From Caenorhabditis remanei (lineage: Eukaryota > Nematoda > Chromadorea > Rhabditida > Rhabditidae), in NCBI RefSeq assembly GCF_010183535.1, contig NC_071332.1, positions 3,782,001 to 3,846,000 of the forward strand: 64,000 bases of DNA, written 5' to 3'. The notes below the pieces were generated by a model, which was not told the origin of the DNA, did no database searches, and saw only the letters and a program-made list of their open reading frames with translations. Position 1 is the first letter of the stretch. Each line of letters starts with the position of its first letter. Below are positions 43,755 through 54,104 of this stretch, in pieces. Both the position numbers and the translations under genes were made by a program.

Positions 43755-44620
43755 CACATGGTGCATCGGTTAAAGTTTAGGAGGTGAATTTTAGAGGGAT
43801 CGAGATGAATTTCATCGCTTCAAAATATGATGGTGTCATTATGGTGCATCGATAGGTACAAACTACGAAAAGCGGAAAAAACCATGGAGCATTGGTGAAG
43901 AAGCATCGACGTAAAATGGGACGACTTGTCCTGTCAAGGACGGTACTAACTAGGGAAGGCCTCCAAGTGACCGTAGAGTTATGGGACGTGACTTATACCA
44001 TTGGAAGGCTGAAATTACGCTGATTCCAAAAATATATTCAATTTTTGCCCTCGAGGCCTGGTACTCGAGAAAAGCATCGGTAACATTTATGAAAAAAGAA
44101 TCCCGACTATTACGGAACATTTAGTTTTGCACTAGGTGTCGATGCACAATTTTTCAAATTTGTAAAAACGTGGTCGAAAATGTTTTTTTATCAAAAAATT
44201 TTCCTGAATTTCTGTATCGATGCACCATACTTCTTGAGCATTGTGGAAATTTAGGGAAAAAACGGATAATATTTTTCAGCACAACTTCAGTATACTGCAC
44301 CATTAACATCATACTGGAACCGATAAACCCTTTTGAGGTTTTTTTTTGTTTTTTTTTAGTATTTTAGGGGCGATTTTTGTTCAGAAACCCAAACCGCGAG
44401 CCGTTAGAATGGATTTTTAGCCGTTTTTGCGTTATTAGGCACTTCATGCCGGAATATGCGAAAAACAACATTTTCAACATTTCTTCTCGAAACTGTCGAA
44501 AAAAACGGTATATTTTGGGGATATTAGTTAGTTTAGGTTAAAACTGCTGAAAAAAATTCAGATTTTCGATGTAATTTTACTTCAAGAACTCCTGCCGCCG
44601 TATGGTGCATCTGTCATGAA
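43755..44620. repeat. ATGGTGCATCG cluster 3 with an R9 fragment
   Basis: ATGGTGCATCG occurs near 43758, 43840 and 44600, with inverse forms (CGATGCACCATA) near 44217 and variants near 43883 and 44141. Between them, 43975-44062 is a copy of the R9 repeat (GGGACGTGACTTATACCATT, GCCCTCGAGGCCTGGTACTC) also found at about 55690 and 63350-64000. No gene was seen. Confidence 0.65.
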
Positions 44621-44624
44621 ACCC

Positions 44625-45010
44625 TGAATATTTTTCTTCCCCATATCACTATGTCTTCCCTCTAAACGGATTAGATCATAAAAATTATTTTCTTTACTTT
44701 GTTTTCTCAATCTCCCTATCCCTGATTACCAATCAAGAAAATGTATCTTTTCTTGAGATATAGATATAAAAACATGCCATCGGACACAGAAATCTCTCTT
44801 TATCCTTGAGAAAGTGGTGTTTGAACACACAGAACACCAAAATTTTGCAAAAGAAATCTTACTTACTTATCACATCCGATATGTCTACGTCATAACTTTT
44901 TTATGATGGCGCCAGGGAACCAGACATAACAATAAGGTAATGATACTTTGGAACTTTTGATCAAACGGAACTGCGTCATAGGAATGTTTTCTTATAGGGA
45001 ATTTATATGG
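44625..45010. other. spacer, no gene seen
   Basis: AT-rich spacer between the third GTGCATCG cluster and an F1 repeat. Nothing was recognised. Confidence 0.4.
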
Positions 45011-45014
45011 GTTT

Positions 45015-45390
45015 TGTAGATCAAAACCAGGGCTATATTTTTGTAGTTGACAATGTTTTGACAGGTGTTCACGTTTTTGAGATATGCGCATTTGAAAGAT
45101 GACGTCACAACAAGAATGTGCCACAGAGAGACGCCGACAGTCAGACTCCCTCGCTTCTCTGCGTCTCTTCCGCTTAACTAGCAAACTTGAAAGGCGCATA
45201 TCTCAAAAACGTGAATAGCTATCATAAAGTTGTCAACTACAAAAATGAAGATCTAGGTTTGATCTACACATTGAATGTAATTTCAAAACAGTTTAAATTA
45301 ATAGAAGTGAATTACAATCTCCCAAAGTTGGTCAATTTTCAGAAAATTTTTCGAAAATTTCCAAAAAATCGTTACCGTGAATCGCTCTAA
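45015..45390. repeat. F1 foldback repeat with extended arm
   Basis: Foldback 45015-45268 (TGTAGATCAAAACCAGGGCT on the left, GATCTAGGTTTGATCTACAC on the right, core GAGACGCCGACAGTCAGACT). The right arm runs on to about 45390 through AAGTGAATTACAATCTCCCA and GTGAATCGCTCTAAAA, the long form also seen at 26430-26740. Confidence 0.75.
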
Positions 45391-45399
45391 AAGCTACTC

Positions 45400-45980
45400 A
45401 AAACTGACTTCATTTTACTTTTTCATTAAAATTCGAATTCCGGACAATCTTATATACCAATGTCTTCCAGCTAGCTCAAGTTAGCGCTCCAGGCTCGTTG
45501 ATGTTTTAGGGAAAATGAGAGACGCAGAGAAGTCAGACACTCTAGCTTCTCCCCTAGCTTTCTAACTGTAAATGTGTGTTTTGACCTTTCTTCAGTTCAA
45601 ATAGTACCAAACCGATTTTCGATCTTTCTTCACACCAATTAACTTCACACCAATTAGCCTAATTACCGTACTCTCGCTCCCGGGTGTGACCATTTTGATT
45701 CGTGATACCTAAAAGTTTAGGCACCGTAAATCGGAGGAGCCATAAAAAAGTTTTGCAACAAAACTTTATGTTACCTTCCCCCCATCGTATTTTGAATTCG
45801 AAATAGATTCGTTTCTCATTCCTCGTGTTTTTTTTTGTCAAGTAGCACCCTCATTCGTCTTTATTTCTGAAAGTACAGAAAAAGGGCAGAAGGAAACCAA
45901 CACCAGGGAAGGGAAGGGAACGAAAAAAACAGGTTATTTGTGTCTTTTGTTGGTTATCTTTTGGTTGGAAAGAGTTGGAG
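45400..45980. other. spacer, no gene seen
   Basis: Non-coding. An isolated core piece, GAGACGCAGAGAAGTCAGAC, lies near 45519. Nothing else was recognised. Confidence 0.4.
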
Positions 45981-45984
45981 AGAA

Positions 45985-46726
45985 GAGAGACGCAGAGAAG
46001 ACAGACTCTCTAGCTTCTCTGCGTCTCTCCCCTCACTCTATATCTCTCCATTAGGTACTCATCTTGAAAGGGTTATATCTCAAAAGCGTGGATAGCTATC
46101 AAAAAGTTGTCAACTATAAAAATGAAGAGCATAACAAATTCTTTAATTTTGAAGTTGACAATTTTTTAATATCTGTGCAAGGTTTTGAGATATGGCAGGT
46201 GGAATTCGAAATCATGAAAAAAATTGAAAAATTGATTTTTTTTTTGCAAAAAAGTTGAATTTTTGACATGTTTTTGACAACAGTCGATTAAAACTCAACC
46301 GGACAGGATTTTTGGCTATTTTTGATAAAAATTTCTAAAAATGCCAAAAATTGTTGTGAAAAATTTGTGCACTACTTTTGGCTCCCCGATATTTTGTAAG
46401 TCTGATAGTGAGGAGAGATGTTTTCAACAACTTGTATCTTCAAGCCTATAATAGCTACTAAAATTTTATTAACTATCAAAATGTAGATCAAAACTAGATT
46501 TCTATTTTTGTAGCTGACAACTTTTTGATAGCTGTTCACGCTTTTGAGATATAAGCCTTGAAAGATTGCTAGCTGAGAGGGGAGAGACGCAGAGAAGCGA
46601 GAGTGTCTGACTGTCTGTGTCTCCTTGTGGTGACGTCACCATTTTGCAAGCTTCATATCTCAAAAGCGCAAAAAGCTATCAAAAAGTTGTCAACTACAAA
46701 AATGGAGGATTAGGTTTGATCTACAC
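45985..46726. repeat. F1 repeats: half-copy and full copy
   Basis: A core plus right arm lies at about 45985-46130 (GAGAGACGCAGAGAAGACAG; AGTTGTCAACTATAAAAATG). A complete foldback lies at 46482-46726 (TGTAGATCAAAACTAGATTT on the left, TTAGGTTTGATCTACAC on the right) with the core GAGACGCAGAGAAGCGAGAG and CTCCTTGTGGTGACGTCACC. Confidence 0.7.
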
Positions 46727-46729
46727 AAA

Positions 46730-47540
46730 AAGTCTAAACTTTGAATTGTGGGACAACCTGGGACGGAGCAACGGTATGTCAAAGTTGATCAATTTTCCAC
46801 GTTCTCATTAACCACTTCCATATATCTAGACAACAAAACTTCCTTTAAAGACAGAGAAAAAGCTTAAAATTCCGCAAAATGCTGTCTTACGTCATAAGAA
46901 TGATACAGACCAGGAAAAGTAAGATATAAATGAGTGGAGTCAGAAGAGGAAGGGCACAAGATTAATAGGGACAAAAAAGTAATCGAGGCAAGAACTGAAA
47001 ATAGCTGTGTGGCTAGTCAATTTGTCATGATGACTGCACTTTTGCACGAGGAGATTGATAAATGGGGGAAATCTTAGAAACGTCAACGAGGTCTGCAGGG
47101 ATGGATGGGTGGGTACTACATATATGTACTTGATATCAAATTAAAATGTTCTGTTATCCTATCATTTTAAGAGGGATAGGGGGAGGGGAAAATAGTTGGG
47201 AACAAGACAAAACTATAAATCAAAAAGTGGTTCACTAATTTTTTTTCTGAAAGTTTCAAACATCAGTTATATCGAAATAAAATCAACTTTACACACTTTT
47301 CCAATTATGAAGATTTTCCGCCACGTGACTAGACAAAGGAAATCTTGGAAAAAGAAAAAGAAAGGGCAAAGGGATAAAGTACATGTTCCGAATTATCGTA
47401 GTCAGGTTGTCCACACACACACACACAGACTGCAAAGAGAAACGGCTACAGTCCTACTGTATCTCATCATGTTTTCTGCAACAATTGGGAATAGTTGGTT
47501 TACTTCCAGAGCTTGCCACCAGTTTTTCGATTTTATATGT
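46730..47540. other. spacer, no gene seen
   Basis: AT-rich spacer with a short CACACACACACACA run near 47413. The 117-codon plus frame at 47196-47549 is lysine- and serine-rich without recognisable motifs or splice sites. No gene is called. Confidence 0.4.
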
Positions 47541-47543
47541 GTC

Positions 47544-47940
47544 TTGTAGATCAAAACAAGCTCTCCATTTTTGCAGTTTACACTTTTTTGATAGCTTCTT
47601 ACGCTTTCGAGATATGACGCTTCAAAGATGAGCAACAAGAGAAGACACGCAGAGAAGCGAGAGTGTCTGCTTTCTCTGCGTCTCTCTTCTCAGGAGACTA
47701 TAAGCCGTCGTATCTTGAAAGCGTTGATAGCTACTAGAAAGTTGTCAACTAGAAAAGTGAAGAGCTAGTTTTGATCTACGCAACACATTTAAATTCGAAA
47801 ATGTGGTGTCATAAGCAGGATAGATACGAGTCTTCAAAGTTGACCAAGTTTGAAATAACCTATCTTCAAAACAGCTATCAAAAAATTGTAAACTGCGAAA
47901 ATGGAGGATTAGGTTTGATCTACACAAAAAATGTAAATAT
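47544..47940. repeat. F1 foldback repeat plus solo right arm
   Basis: Foldback 47544-47780 (TTGTAGATCAAAACAAGCTC on the left, AGCTAGTTTTGATCTACGC on the right; core ACGCAGAGAAGCGAGAGTGT). A second right arm follows at about 47855-47930 (CAAAAAATTGTAAACTGCGA, GATTAGGTTTGATCTACAC). Confidence 0.7.
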
Positions 47941-48081
47941 GAAATTGTTTTTGATTTAAAAAACTATCACAACTAGAAAAAAATCTACAACTGTAAAACT
48001 TTAGAACACTCACTTTAACAAGAATGGTTTCCTTCAACCACTAGGGCGGTTCGGTCTGAAAATAGTAGTCGTCGCCTCTGT

Positions 48082-48345
48082 AATTGTTGCCTCCTCTCTT
48101 GTCAAATACCAGTTCTTGCAATACATATAATACAACTTTCAAAAGATAGTACAAAGGACGATCAAGATAGGAAGGAGAGGGAGAACTGAAAGTGACGACA
48201 CTTTTGGCTGGAAGAGGTATAGTCGGTTAGAGAAGAAAAAACACTGTTTTATGGGTCGAAATATGGTGTATTTTTGAGTAGTTTCGGGTGTTTTGGACGC
48301 ATTTTTAGTAGGAAATTGGTAAAATGGTCAAAATTCATAGAATCC
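48082..48345 (+). repeat. duplicated block upstream of the astacin gene
   Basis: About 264 bp nearly identical to 51245-51538, offset 3163 bp at its start. Shared runs include GCCTCCTCTCTTGTCAAATA, GACGATCAAGATAGGAAGGA and GGTATAGTCGG, then GAAATATGGTGTATT. Together with the astacin fragment at 52112 it indicates that a segment carrying the astacin locus was once duplicated in tandem. No gene is visible in the block. Confidence 0.8.
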
Positions 48346-48479
48346 AATCTAGGAGACTCTGGCGCACCTTTGACGCCTCTTTCAGTCAATAGCTGCAAAG
48401 AAAGGTCAAAAACAACCCAACCGACGAAATCCGATCTAGGATCATCTGGCGTGCCTCTGACGCGTGGATAGTCAAGGGT

Positions 48480-48936
48480 GCATACAGTATGCCTGACCTC
48501 CTACAGTACCCACCCAACTTTTTTTGAATTTAAATTTTCCAACACGATTCCTTATCTCTTTCTATCCATCTTCCAGGCTCTTCTTTGTTAGTCACCCCGA
48601 TCCTCATTAAAAGTGCCTTCTCCATGATTCATTCCCCCCCTTGTGTGGGTGTCACCACTGGTACACCAATAAAAATCAGCGCCTTCTCCCAAATTGTCCA
48701 TTGAAACACCCCCACTCCCACCTGATCGTAGTGGTCATGGCCGTTCGGAAAGTGCAACCTGGGGGTGGAGGCCATCACTCCTTCCCGCCTGATCTTCAGG
48801 AAACGGGCGGAAGGGGGCGGAGTCAAGAGGATCTGCAGGGAGTGGAGTGACCACTACTTAAAGGTGAGGGGGAGACTTGCAAAAAACCAGTGCCCGCTTT
48901 AATCACTCATCCCATCCCATTCCCCATTATCCAACT
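48480..48936 (+). promoter_or_regulatory. upstream region of the astacin gene
   Basis: A GC-richer stretch with a near-palindrome CCTGATCTTCAGG at 48798 and a TACTTAAAGG element at about 48854, roughly 80 nt before the start codon. No trans-splice acceptor lies close to the ATG. Promoter function is inferred from position. Confidence 0.35.
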
Positions 48937-50050
48937 ATGTACCGATCCATTCTATTGTTCACTTTATTCGCAGCCTTGGTTCTTGCAAATGTCGCAGAAC
49001 CTGAGAAAGACGACCAGGTCGCTGTGAAGGTAAGTCTCTGGGAAATCGTGGTCTAACCTTCTAACCTAAAACAATTCCAGATCCCTACCAAACGGTCAGT
49101 CTCCGAACCACCCAAGGATGACGACGTCGCCGTGAAGATTCCGATGCGTAAGAAGCGAGGAATCGCGATTCATCCCTGGCAGTGGGAGTCACAGTAAGTG
49201 GGGTCTTACCTTGCCTGGAAGGAACTCTATTGTGCCCACCTGACTTCCATATTTCCAGTCTGTGGCCCAACGCCGAAGTGCCCTATGACATCGCCTCCCA
49301 CTACACCGCTTCCGAACGTTCTGTGATCCTCTCCGCTATGGAGGCCTTCAAAGATGTCACCTGCATCCGTTTCCGTCCCCGCCGCTCCACCGATCGCAAC
49401 TACCTTCAGATCAACAAGTACTACAAGCTGGAACGCTGCTTCTCCTACATCGGCCGTCAAACCTCCCGTTGGTTATTCGGCACCCCGGCAGGAAATGTGG
49501 AGACCCGAATGAAACTCGACCCATCCTGTCTGCTATACAACGGTCGTGGTACTGTAATGCATGAGCTCATGCACATCCTCGGATTCTACCACGAACATCA
49601 GAGAGACGATCGTGACCGTCGGATCGGCGGCTCGGCGTTCCACTACAACTTCAAAATCTATCAACGCGCCAAGTCGTACTACATGGGCGGTTATGATGCC
49701 AACTCGATCATGCACTACAACTTCCAGAATGTTCCGTGGCAGAAGAGGGATAACTTCTCGGCGTCGGATATCCGGAATATCAATACACTGTATAAATGCA
49801 ACAATCGGGTGGTTAGTCGGTTGGCGCCGACTAGCACGATCAGCACGACTACGACTACGGTAAGTGATAAGGTGGTCAAGTTGGAAAAAAAAACCTGTTC
49901 CGGTCGGTCCTTGCAACTTGACGATGACAGATAGACCCAGATCAAATCATCAATTTCATTTCACAATCATTTCAGAAAGCGCCTCGCTTCGATGTATACG
50001 AAAAGAAGGCGATCGAGTCGAACAGCCTGTTCCGCAGACGACGTTCCTAG
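48937..50050 (+). CDS. secreted astacin zinc metalloprotease (NAS class)
   Basis: Exons: 48937-49029, 49081-49193, 49259-49859, 49976-50050; 293 residues plus stop, phases agree. The signal peptide is MYRSILLFTLFAALVLA. A short propeptide ends at the furin-like site RKKRG (residue about 60), and the catalytic domain follows (WPNAEVPYDI onward). The zinc site reads HELMHILGFYHEHQRDDRD, matching astacin HExxHxxGFxHExxRxDRD. The Met-turn is SIMHY. The four expected cysteines are present (DVTCIRF, ERCFSY, PSCLLY, LYKCNN). A Thr/Ser-rich linker and a basic tail FRRRRS follow; there is no EGF, CUB or ShK domain, as in the simplest nematode NAS proteins (NAS-1 to NAS-5 type). I cannot tell which member. 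The propeptide lacks an obvious FxGD zinc-masking motif and repeats VAVKIP. The enzyme is probably digestive or extracellular. Confidence 0.92.
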
Positions 50051-50186
50051 GCATCTGGATTCGCTTTCTAGGTTACAAATTCCTCTTCCCACCATCTCTT
50101 TCCATTTGCTCTTATTTGTATTTGATCTTTGTGCTCTCACATTCTTCACGCTTCCCTTATGATCTCAATTGTTTAATTATTTAATT

Positions 50187-50192
50187 AATAAA
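50187..50192 (+). promoter_or_regulatory. poly(A) signal, astacin gene
   Basis: AATAAA 137 nt after the stop at 50048-50050, in an AT-rich stretch (TTAATTAATAAATTTGG). Confidence 0.65.
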
Positions 50193-50199
50193 TTTGGTT

Positions 50200-51240
50200 C
50201 GGTTTTGAAGTTTTCCTGAAGAAACAGAACATACAAAGTATAAAGATCAACAAAGATTTGCAAACTAGGATTTCGAGGTCATCATCCCATCTCACGTAGG
50301 CGGGTAATGTATTCGGGAGGAACAGGTTGCCTCCTCTAGACCCTCTAGACAGAAGATGGTCACGTGACTAGAAATGCGAAGAACAAGTACAAAACACTCG
50401 AGGACCATACGGGTCATCGGGGAAGAACAAATTGGTCTTTTGAATCGGGGCAAGGAAAATGGTGCTAATTTTTTTTTGGGTTCCGGTGGACAGACAATAG
50501 ACATAATTTCGTATAATTGAATCAAAAGGGATAGTGTCACGGGTTCACTTAAACAGGAATATGCAGAACAATTTAGAAAGGATATAGACTGTACCAGGAT
50601 TGGAAAAAATTCCGGTAAAAAAATTCGACTGTGTTTTGGAACATCGGTGAAAGCCCAAGCGTACGAGAATTTTGGAGAAATTTGTGAAAAAATTGTGCGC
50701 TTTTTTGAATCCGGGCAGGCTAAATGTTTCGCCAGCCCGGCCCGGCCCGGGATTTCCCAACCCTGGACTGTACTGACATCTAACTTGACGTTTCATTTAA
50801 AATTGGCAAATTTTAGGAATACTCAGAATTTTTTTTAAGGAGTCCACTTTTTTATACTTTTATTCTAAGCTCTGCCTCCAACACAATACAGCAATTACTT
50901 TACACACTTTTAAATGCAGGTATAAGCAGGTTGAGAAGAGGGGCTTAAAAATTGGATTCAAAAAAGTCTAATTTTTGACAATACTTCAGAATTCAATCAA
51001 AAACTAGTTACAAATCAAGAGTTTCGTTTTTTTATGTAAAATTCTAAAATTTTGGTTCCAGCCTTGCTGACGGACCAAAAATTGAAACTTTGTATGTCTA
51101 TCATAGATCTTCACTTTTCTAATTGACCACTTTTCTATAAAAAAGACCATTATCAGAAAGTTATAGATCTCTCAAGTCAGTCACAACCGGCTACTGTTCT
51201 CCAGAGAATTCATTTCAAGCGTTCTAACTTCAGGGTGGTC
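50200..51240. other. spacer, no gene seen
   Basis: AT-rich spacer. A GCCCGGCCCGGCCCGGGA patch at about 50737-50754 recalls the GGGCC tracts of the CATACTTGTCAA MITE family, but no ends or target duplication were found. No coding exon was seen. Confidence 0.4.
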
Positions 51241-51244
51241 TGAA

Positions 51245-51538
51245 AATCGTTGCCTCCTCTCTTGTCAAATACCAGTTTTTGCAATACATATAATTCAACT
51301 TTCAAAAGATAGGACAAAGGACGATCAAGATAGGAAGGAGAGGGAGAACTGAAAGTGACGACACTTTAGACTGGAAGAGGTATAGTCGGATAGAGAAGAA
51401 AAAACACTGTTCTGTACGTCGAAATATGGTGTATTGGTAGCATACTGGCGTGCCTCTGACGCGTTTTGAGGAGTTTGGGGTGTTTTGGACGCATTTTTAG
51501 TCAGATATTGGTAATTTGGTGAAACGACCATAGAATCC
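51245..51538 (+). repeat. duplicated block downstream of the astacin gene
   Basis: The second copy of 48082-48345, with the same gene order relative to the astacin sequence. It differs by scattered substitutions and an insertion near 51436-51470 (GCATACTGGCGTGCCTCTGA). It marks the left side of the decayed duplicate of the astacin locus. Confidence 0.8.
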
Positions 51539-51554
51539 CTTTTTTAACCCTTTT

Positions 51555-52385
51555 TGACGGTTCTGATTAGTACCAGTTCTAATCCGGGTTGTTCTAAGCG
51601 GGATCTGTTCTGATTCGTACCAGTTCTGATACAGGTGGTTCTAAATAGACGAATTAAAACCACCCGGATCAGAACAGTCCTGAATTCAGAACTGGTGCTA
51701 ATCAGTACTAAACCATGGTTCCGATATTTGGAATTCTTACCGAGCGTTTGTGTTCCGGGTGGTTCTAATCAAGACGGTTCTGATTATGGCCGTACGCTAT
51801 CCTTAATTTAAACTGCCCGGATTAGAACCGTCCGAGTCAGACCGTCTGAATCACAACCTCCCGGATTAGAACTCGTATGAAACAGAACCTTTGAGCTTTT
51901 TTGACGGGTCTGATTAGTACCCGTTCAAATTCGTTTGGTTCAAACCCGAGAGCTGTTCTGATTGAGAGCTCTCAGAATACCTAAGTGAAGCTTAAATTAA
52001 ATAACTTATACCTCTGAGTCTCTATCCCATCCCATCAACTAAGCCATTAGCGATCCGGACGGTTCTGATTAAGATAGGCGTATGCAGTTAGATCCTCTGA
52101 ATACCTACCTTGTACTACAAGCTAGAACGTTGCTTCTCCTACATTGGCCGTCAAACCTCCCCTTGGTTATTCGGTACCCCGGCAGGAAATGTGGAGACCC
52201 GAATGAAACTCGACCCATCCTGTCTGCTATACAACGGTCGTGGTACTGTAATGCATGAGCTCATGCACATCCTTGGGTTCTACCACGAACATCAGAGAGA
52301 CGATCGTAACAACAGCCCAAATCAGAACCCGTTTTGGCGGTTCTGATTAGTACCAGTTCTGATTCGGGATTGGTTCTGATTTGCA
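51555..52385. repeat. GGTTCTGATTAGTACCAG repeat array
   Basis: Many copies of GGTTCTGATT, AGTACCAGTTCTGATTCGG and complements (CCGGATTAGAACC, GAATCAGAACTGGTAC) surround the astacin fragment at 52112-52307. They flank it on both sides: GACGGTTCTGATTAGTACCA at about 51559 and GGCGGTTCTGATTAGTACCA at about 52336. The element class is unknown. A poly-C run lies at 52388-52403. Confidence 0.65.
52112..52307 (+). pseudogene. astacin exon-3 fragment
   Basis: A 196-bp copy of the astacin catalytic exon (parent about 49419-49614), from YKLERCFSY through the zinc motif HELMHILGFYHEHQRDDR. Seven substitutions separate the two copies; six are silent third-position changes and one changes Arg to Pro (SRWLF to SPWLF). 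Both ends run abruptly into the GGTTCTGATT repeat. There is no start codon, no splice-bounded exon and no Met-turn, so it cannot make an enzyme. It is a remnant of a duplicated gene or a captured fragment. Confidence 0.85.
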
Positions 52386-52399
52386 GCTCCCCCCCCCCC

Positions 52400-53960
52400 C
52401 CCCGAGGATTCCATAGGACCCGCAGCCCCTGAAACACAATAACATCTGTTCCTTATTATTATTTCCGTGTTCCTCTTCCTCCTCCCACCCACATCATCAT
52501 TTTTCAAAAAAAAACACATTCATACATACGTTTGTGCTCTCCTAGTCCTCCTAACCAAGTGGTCGTTTTCCGATGTATGGATAACCCGATTTGTCGCTCT
52601 TCGTTCTCCTGCTCCGTCGTTTTGACTTCATCTTTTCCTTCGCCCGTAACAAGGTTTCCTTCTTCTTCTTGTTTTTTTTTGCGTCTTTTCCTCCTCCGTC
52701 TTCTTCTTCGTCCCCTTCTTGATTTTGTGAAAAGAGTGTGCCCACAAATCCCCTCCGATGTCCAAATCCTTTAGTCAACTCCACCTCTTTTTTATATTTC
52801 CATGTCTTCCACAGACACATGTGTCTTCCAAGAAGGATGCTTCCTTCCTTCTTTCTCTAAACTCCAATTGTCGTGTTTTCAACCCACTTATCTTCTTCTT
52901 CTCCTCCGTTTTTCTTTCCCATTTTACTCATTTGCAGTTGTCTTTGTGTGCAACGTCTTCTGTTTGACGCCTTCTGGATTCTATTCGAATTCTGGTGAGT
53001 GTTTTATTTTATTTCAAAGATCAGATATTACAAGTTTAGTTTATAAGACTTAACGATCAGTCAGATCCGTTTGATTTAGAGACCATATGGTCATACTTTC
53101 TTAGACTTTTCCATTTTTATACAATTTTTAAGCCCCACCCCTTAAACAGATGTCGGGATTGATACAGCCTTCTCAAATTGCTTATACCTGTACTTGTCTG
53201 GTAATTTCTGAGACCAAAAGTCAAATTTCAAGTCCAGTAGGTCAAGACCTAATTTAGTGTCCCCGCTAGTTCCCAAAAACTAATTTGCAGTCCCCTTTAC
53301 CAATGGTTTAATTGCCCATAACCGAACCCCAAACTGCTAATGAAAAAGGGAGCGGCAAATTAGTTTAGGTTGATCAATGTTCTTTGCACTTTTTAGAAGA
53401 TACCGAGCCAAACGTTTTGAATATAAACCGAATTTTTTGAACCGGCGACTTCGAGAAATTTCTATCAGTTCATGTTTATCCTGTTTGTCCTGGATGCAAG
53501 TCAGAAGCTGATAAGAGCTGATTTTTAGGATTCTCTTGAAATGCAAATTCGATTAGGGCGCCAGGTCAGACCCATTATGTGATATATGGCGGATGTGCTA
53601 TCTGGAATCTACTAAAGTAGTTGAAATTCTTATAAAAGCTTTAATCGAATAACTTATTTTTTCATCAGTCTTGGATTGATCCGTCTGGATTCCTAGAATG
53701 TTTGGTCAGGAGTTCGAAGCGAAGGTCTAACGTAGTGCCAAATTTTATATCATGCATTCGTTAGATGTAATTCTACCTAAACCTGAATAAGTATAGGTTT
53801 GTTAAAGGTCATCAAGAGTTTTCATCTGTGCGTCAAACTTTTGACCTATAACCAGATTAAGTGCAGCGCTGACTCACTAATTTTTTAGAAAAGTGTTACT
53901 GAACTAATTCTTTCTAAACTTACCTAATTTTTTCTAAACCATTGCTAAACTCTGGTACTT
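52400..53960. other. spacer; possible 5' exon at 52937-52994
   Basis: Pyrimidine-rich DNA to about 52980, then AT-rich spacer. A segment bounded by ATTTGCAG and by CTG|GTGAGTG (52937-52994) looks like an exon. In one frame it is open back to an ATG at 52802 and would join the exon at 59041 in phase (TCT G|AG). The translation is hydrophobic and unremarkable, so it may be untranslated or not an exon. Confidence 0.3.
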
Positions 53961-53965
53961 AAAGG

Positions 53966-54100
53966 AGGACTGAAGTCATATTTTTATTGCAGGTTCCGAC
54001 ACTTCATACAGTTCTAAAAATGGCTCTAAACGCCACAATTTCCGTTCGCCTGACGAGTTTTTTCGCGCTGTCGTGTAATCCTCTCGGACAACATTTTTGC
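53966..54100. repeat. solo left end of the 20.3-kb inverted-repeat element
   Basis: GGAGGACTGAAGTCATATTT, then TTCCGACACTTCATACAGTT and CGTGTAATCCTCTCGGACAA, match the left end of 20321-20470. No matching right end follows. Confidence 0.65.
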
Positions 54101-54104
54101 TCAA

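Noticed and set aside
49533..49916. 127-codon minus-strand frame across the astacin gene
   Set aside because: Shadow of the GC-rich astacin exon on the other strand, which has a complete and well-supported reading.
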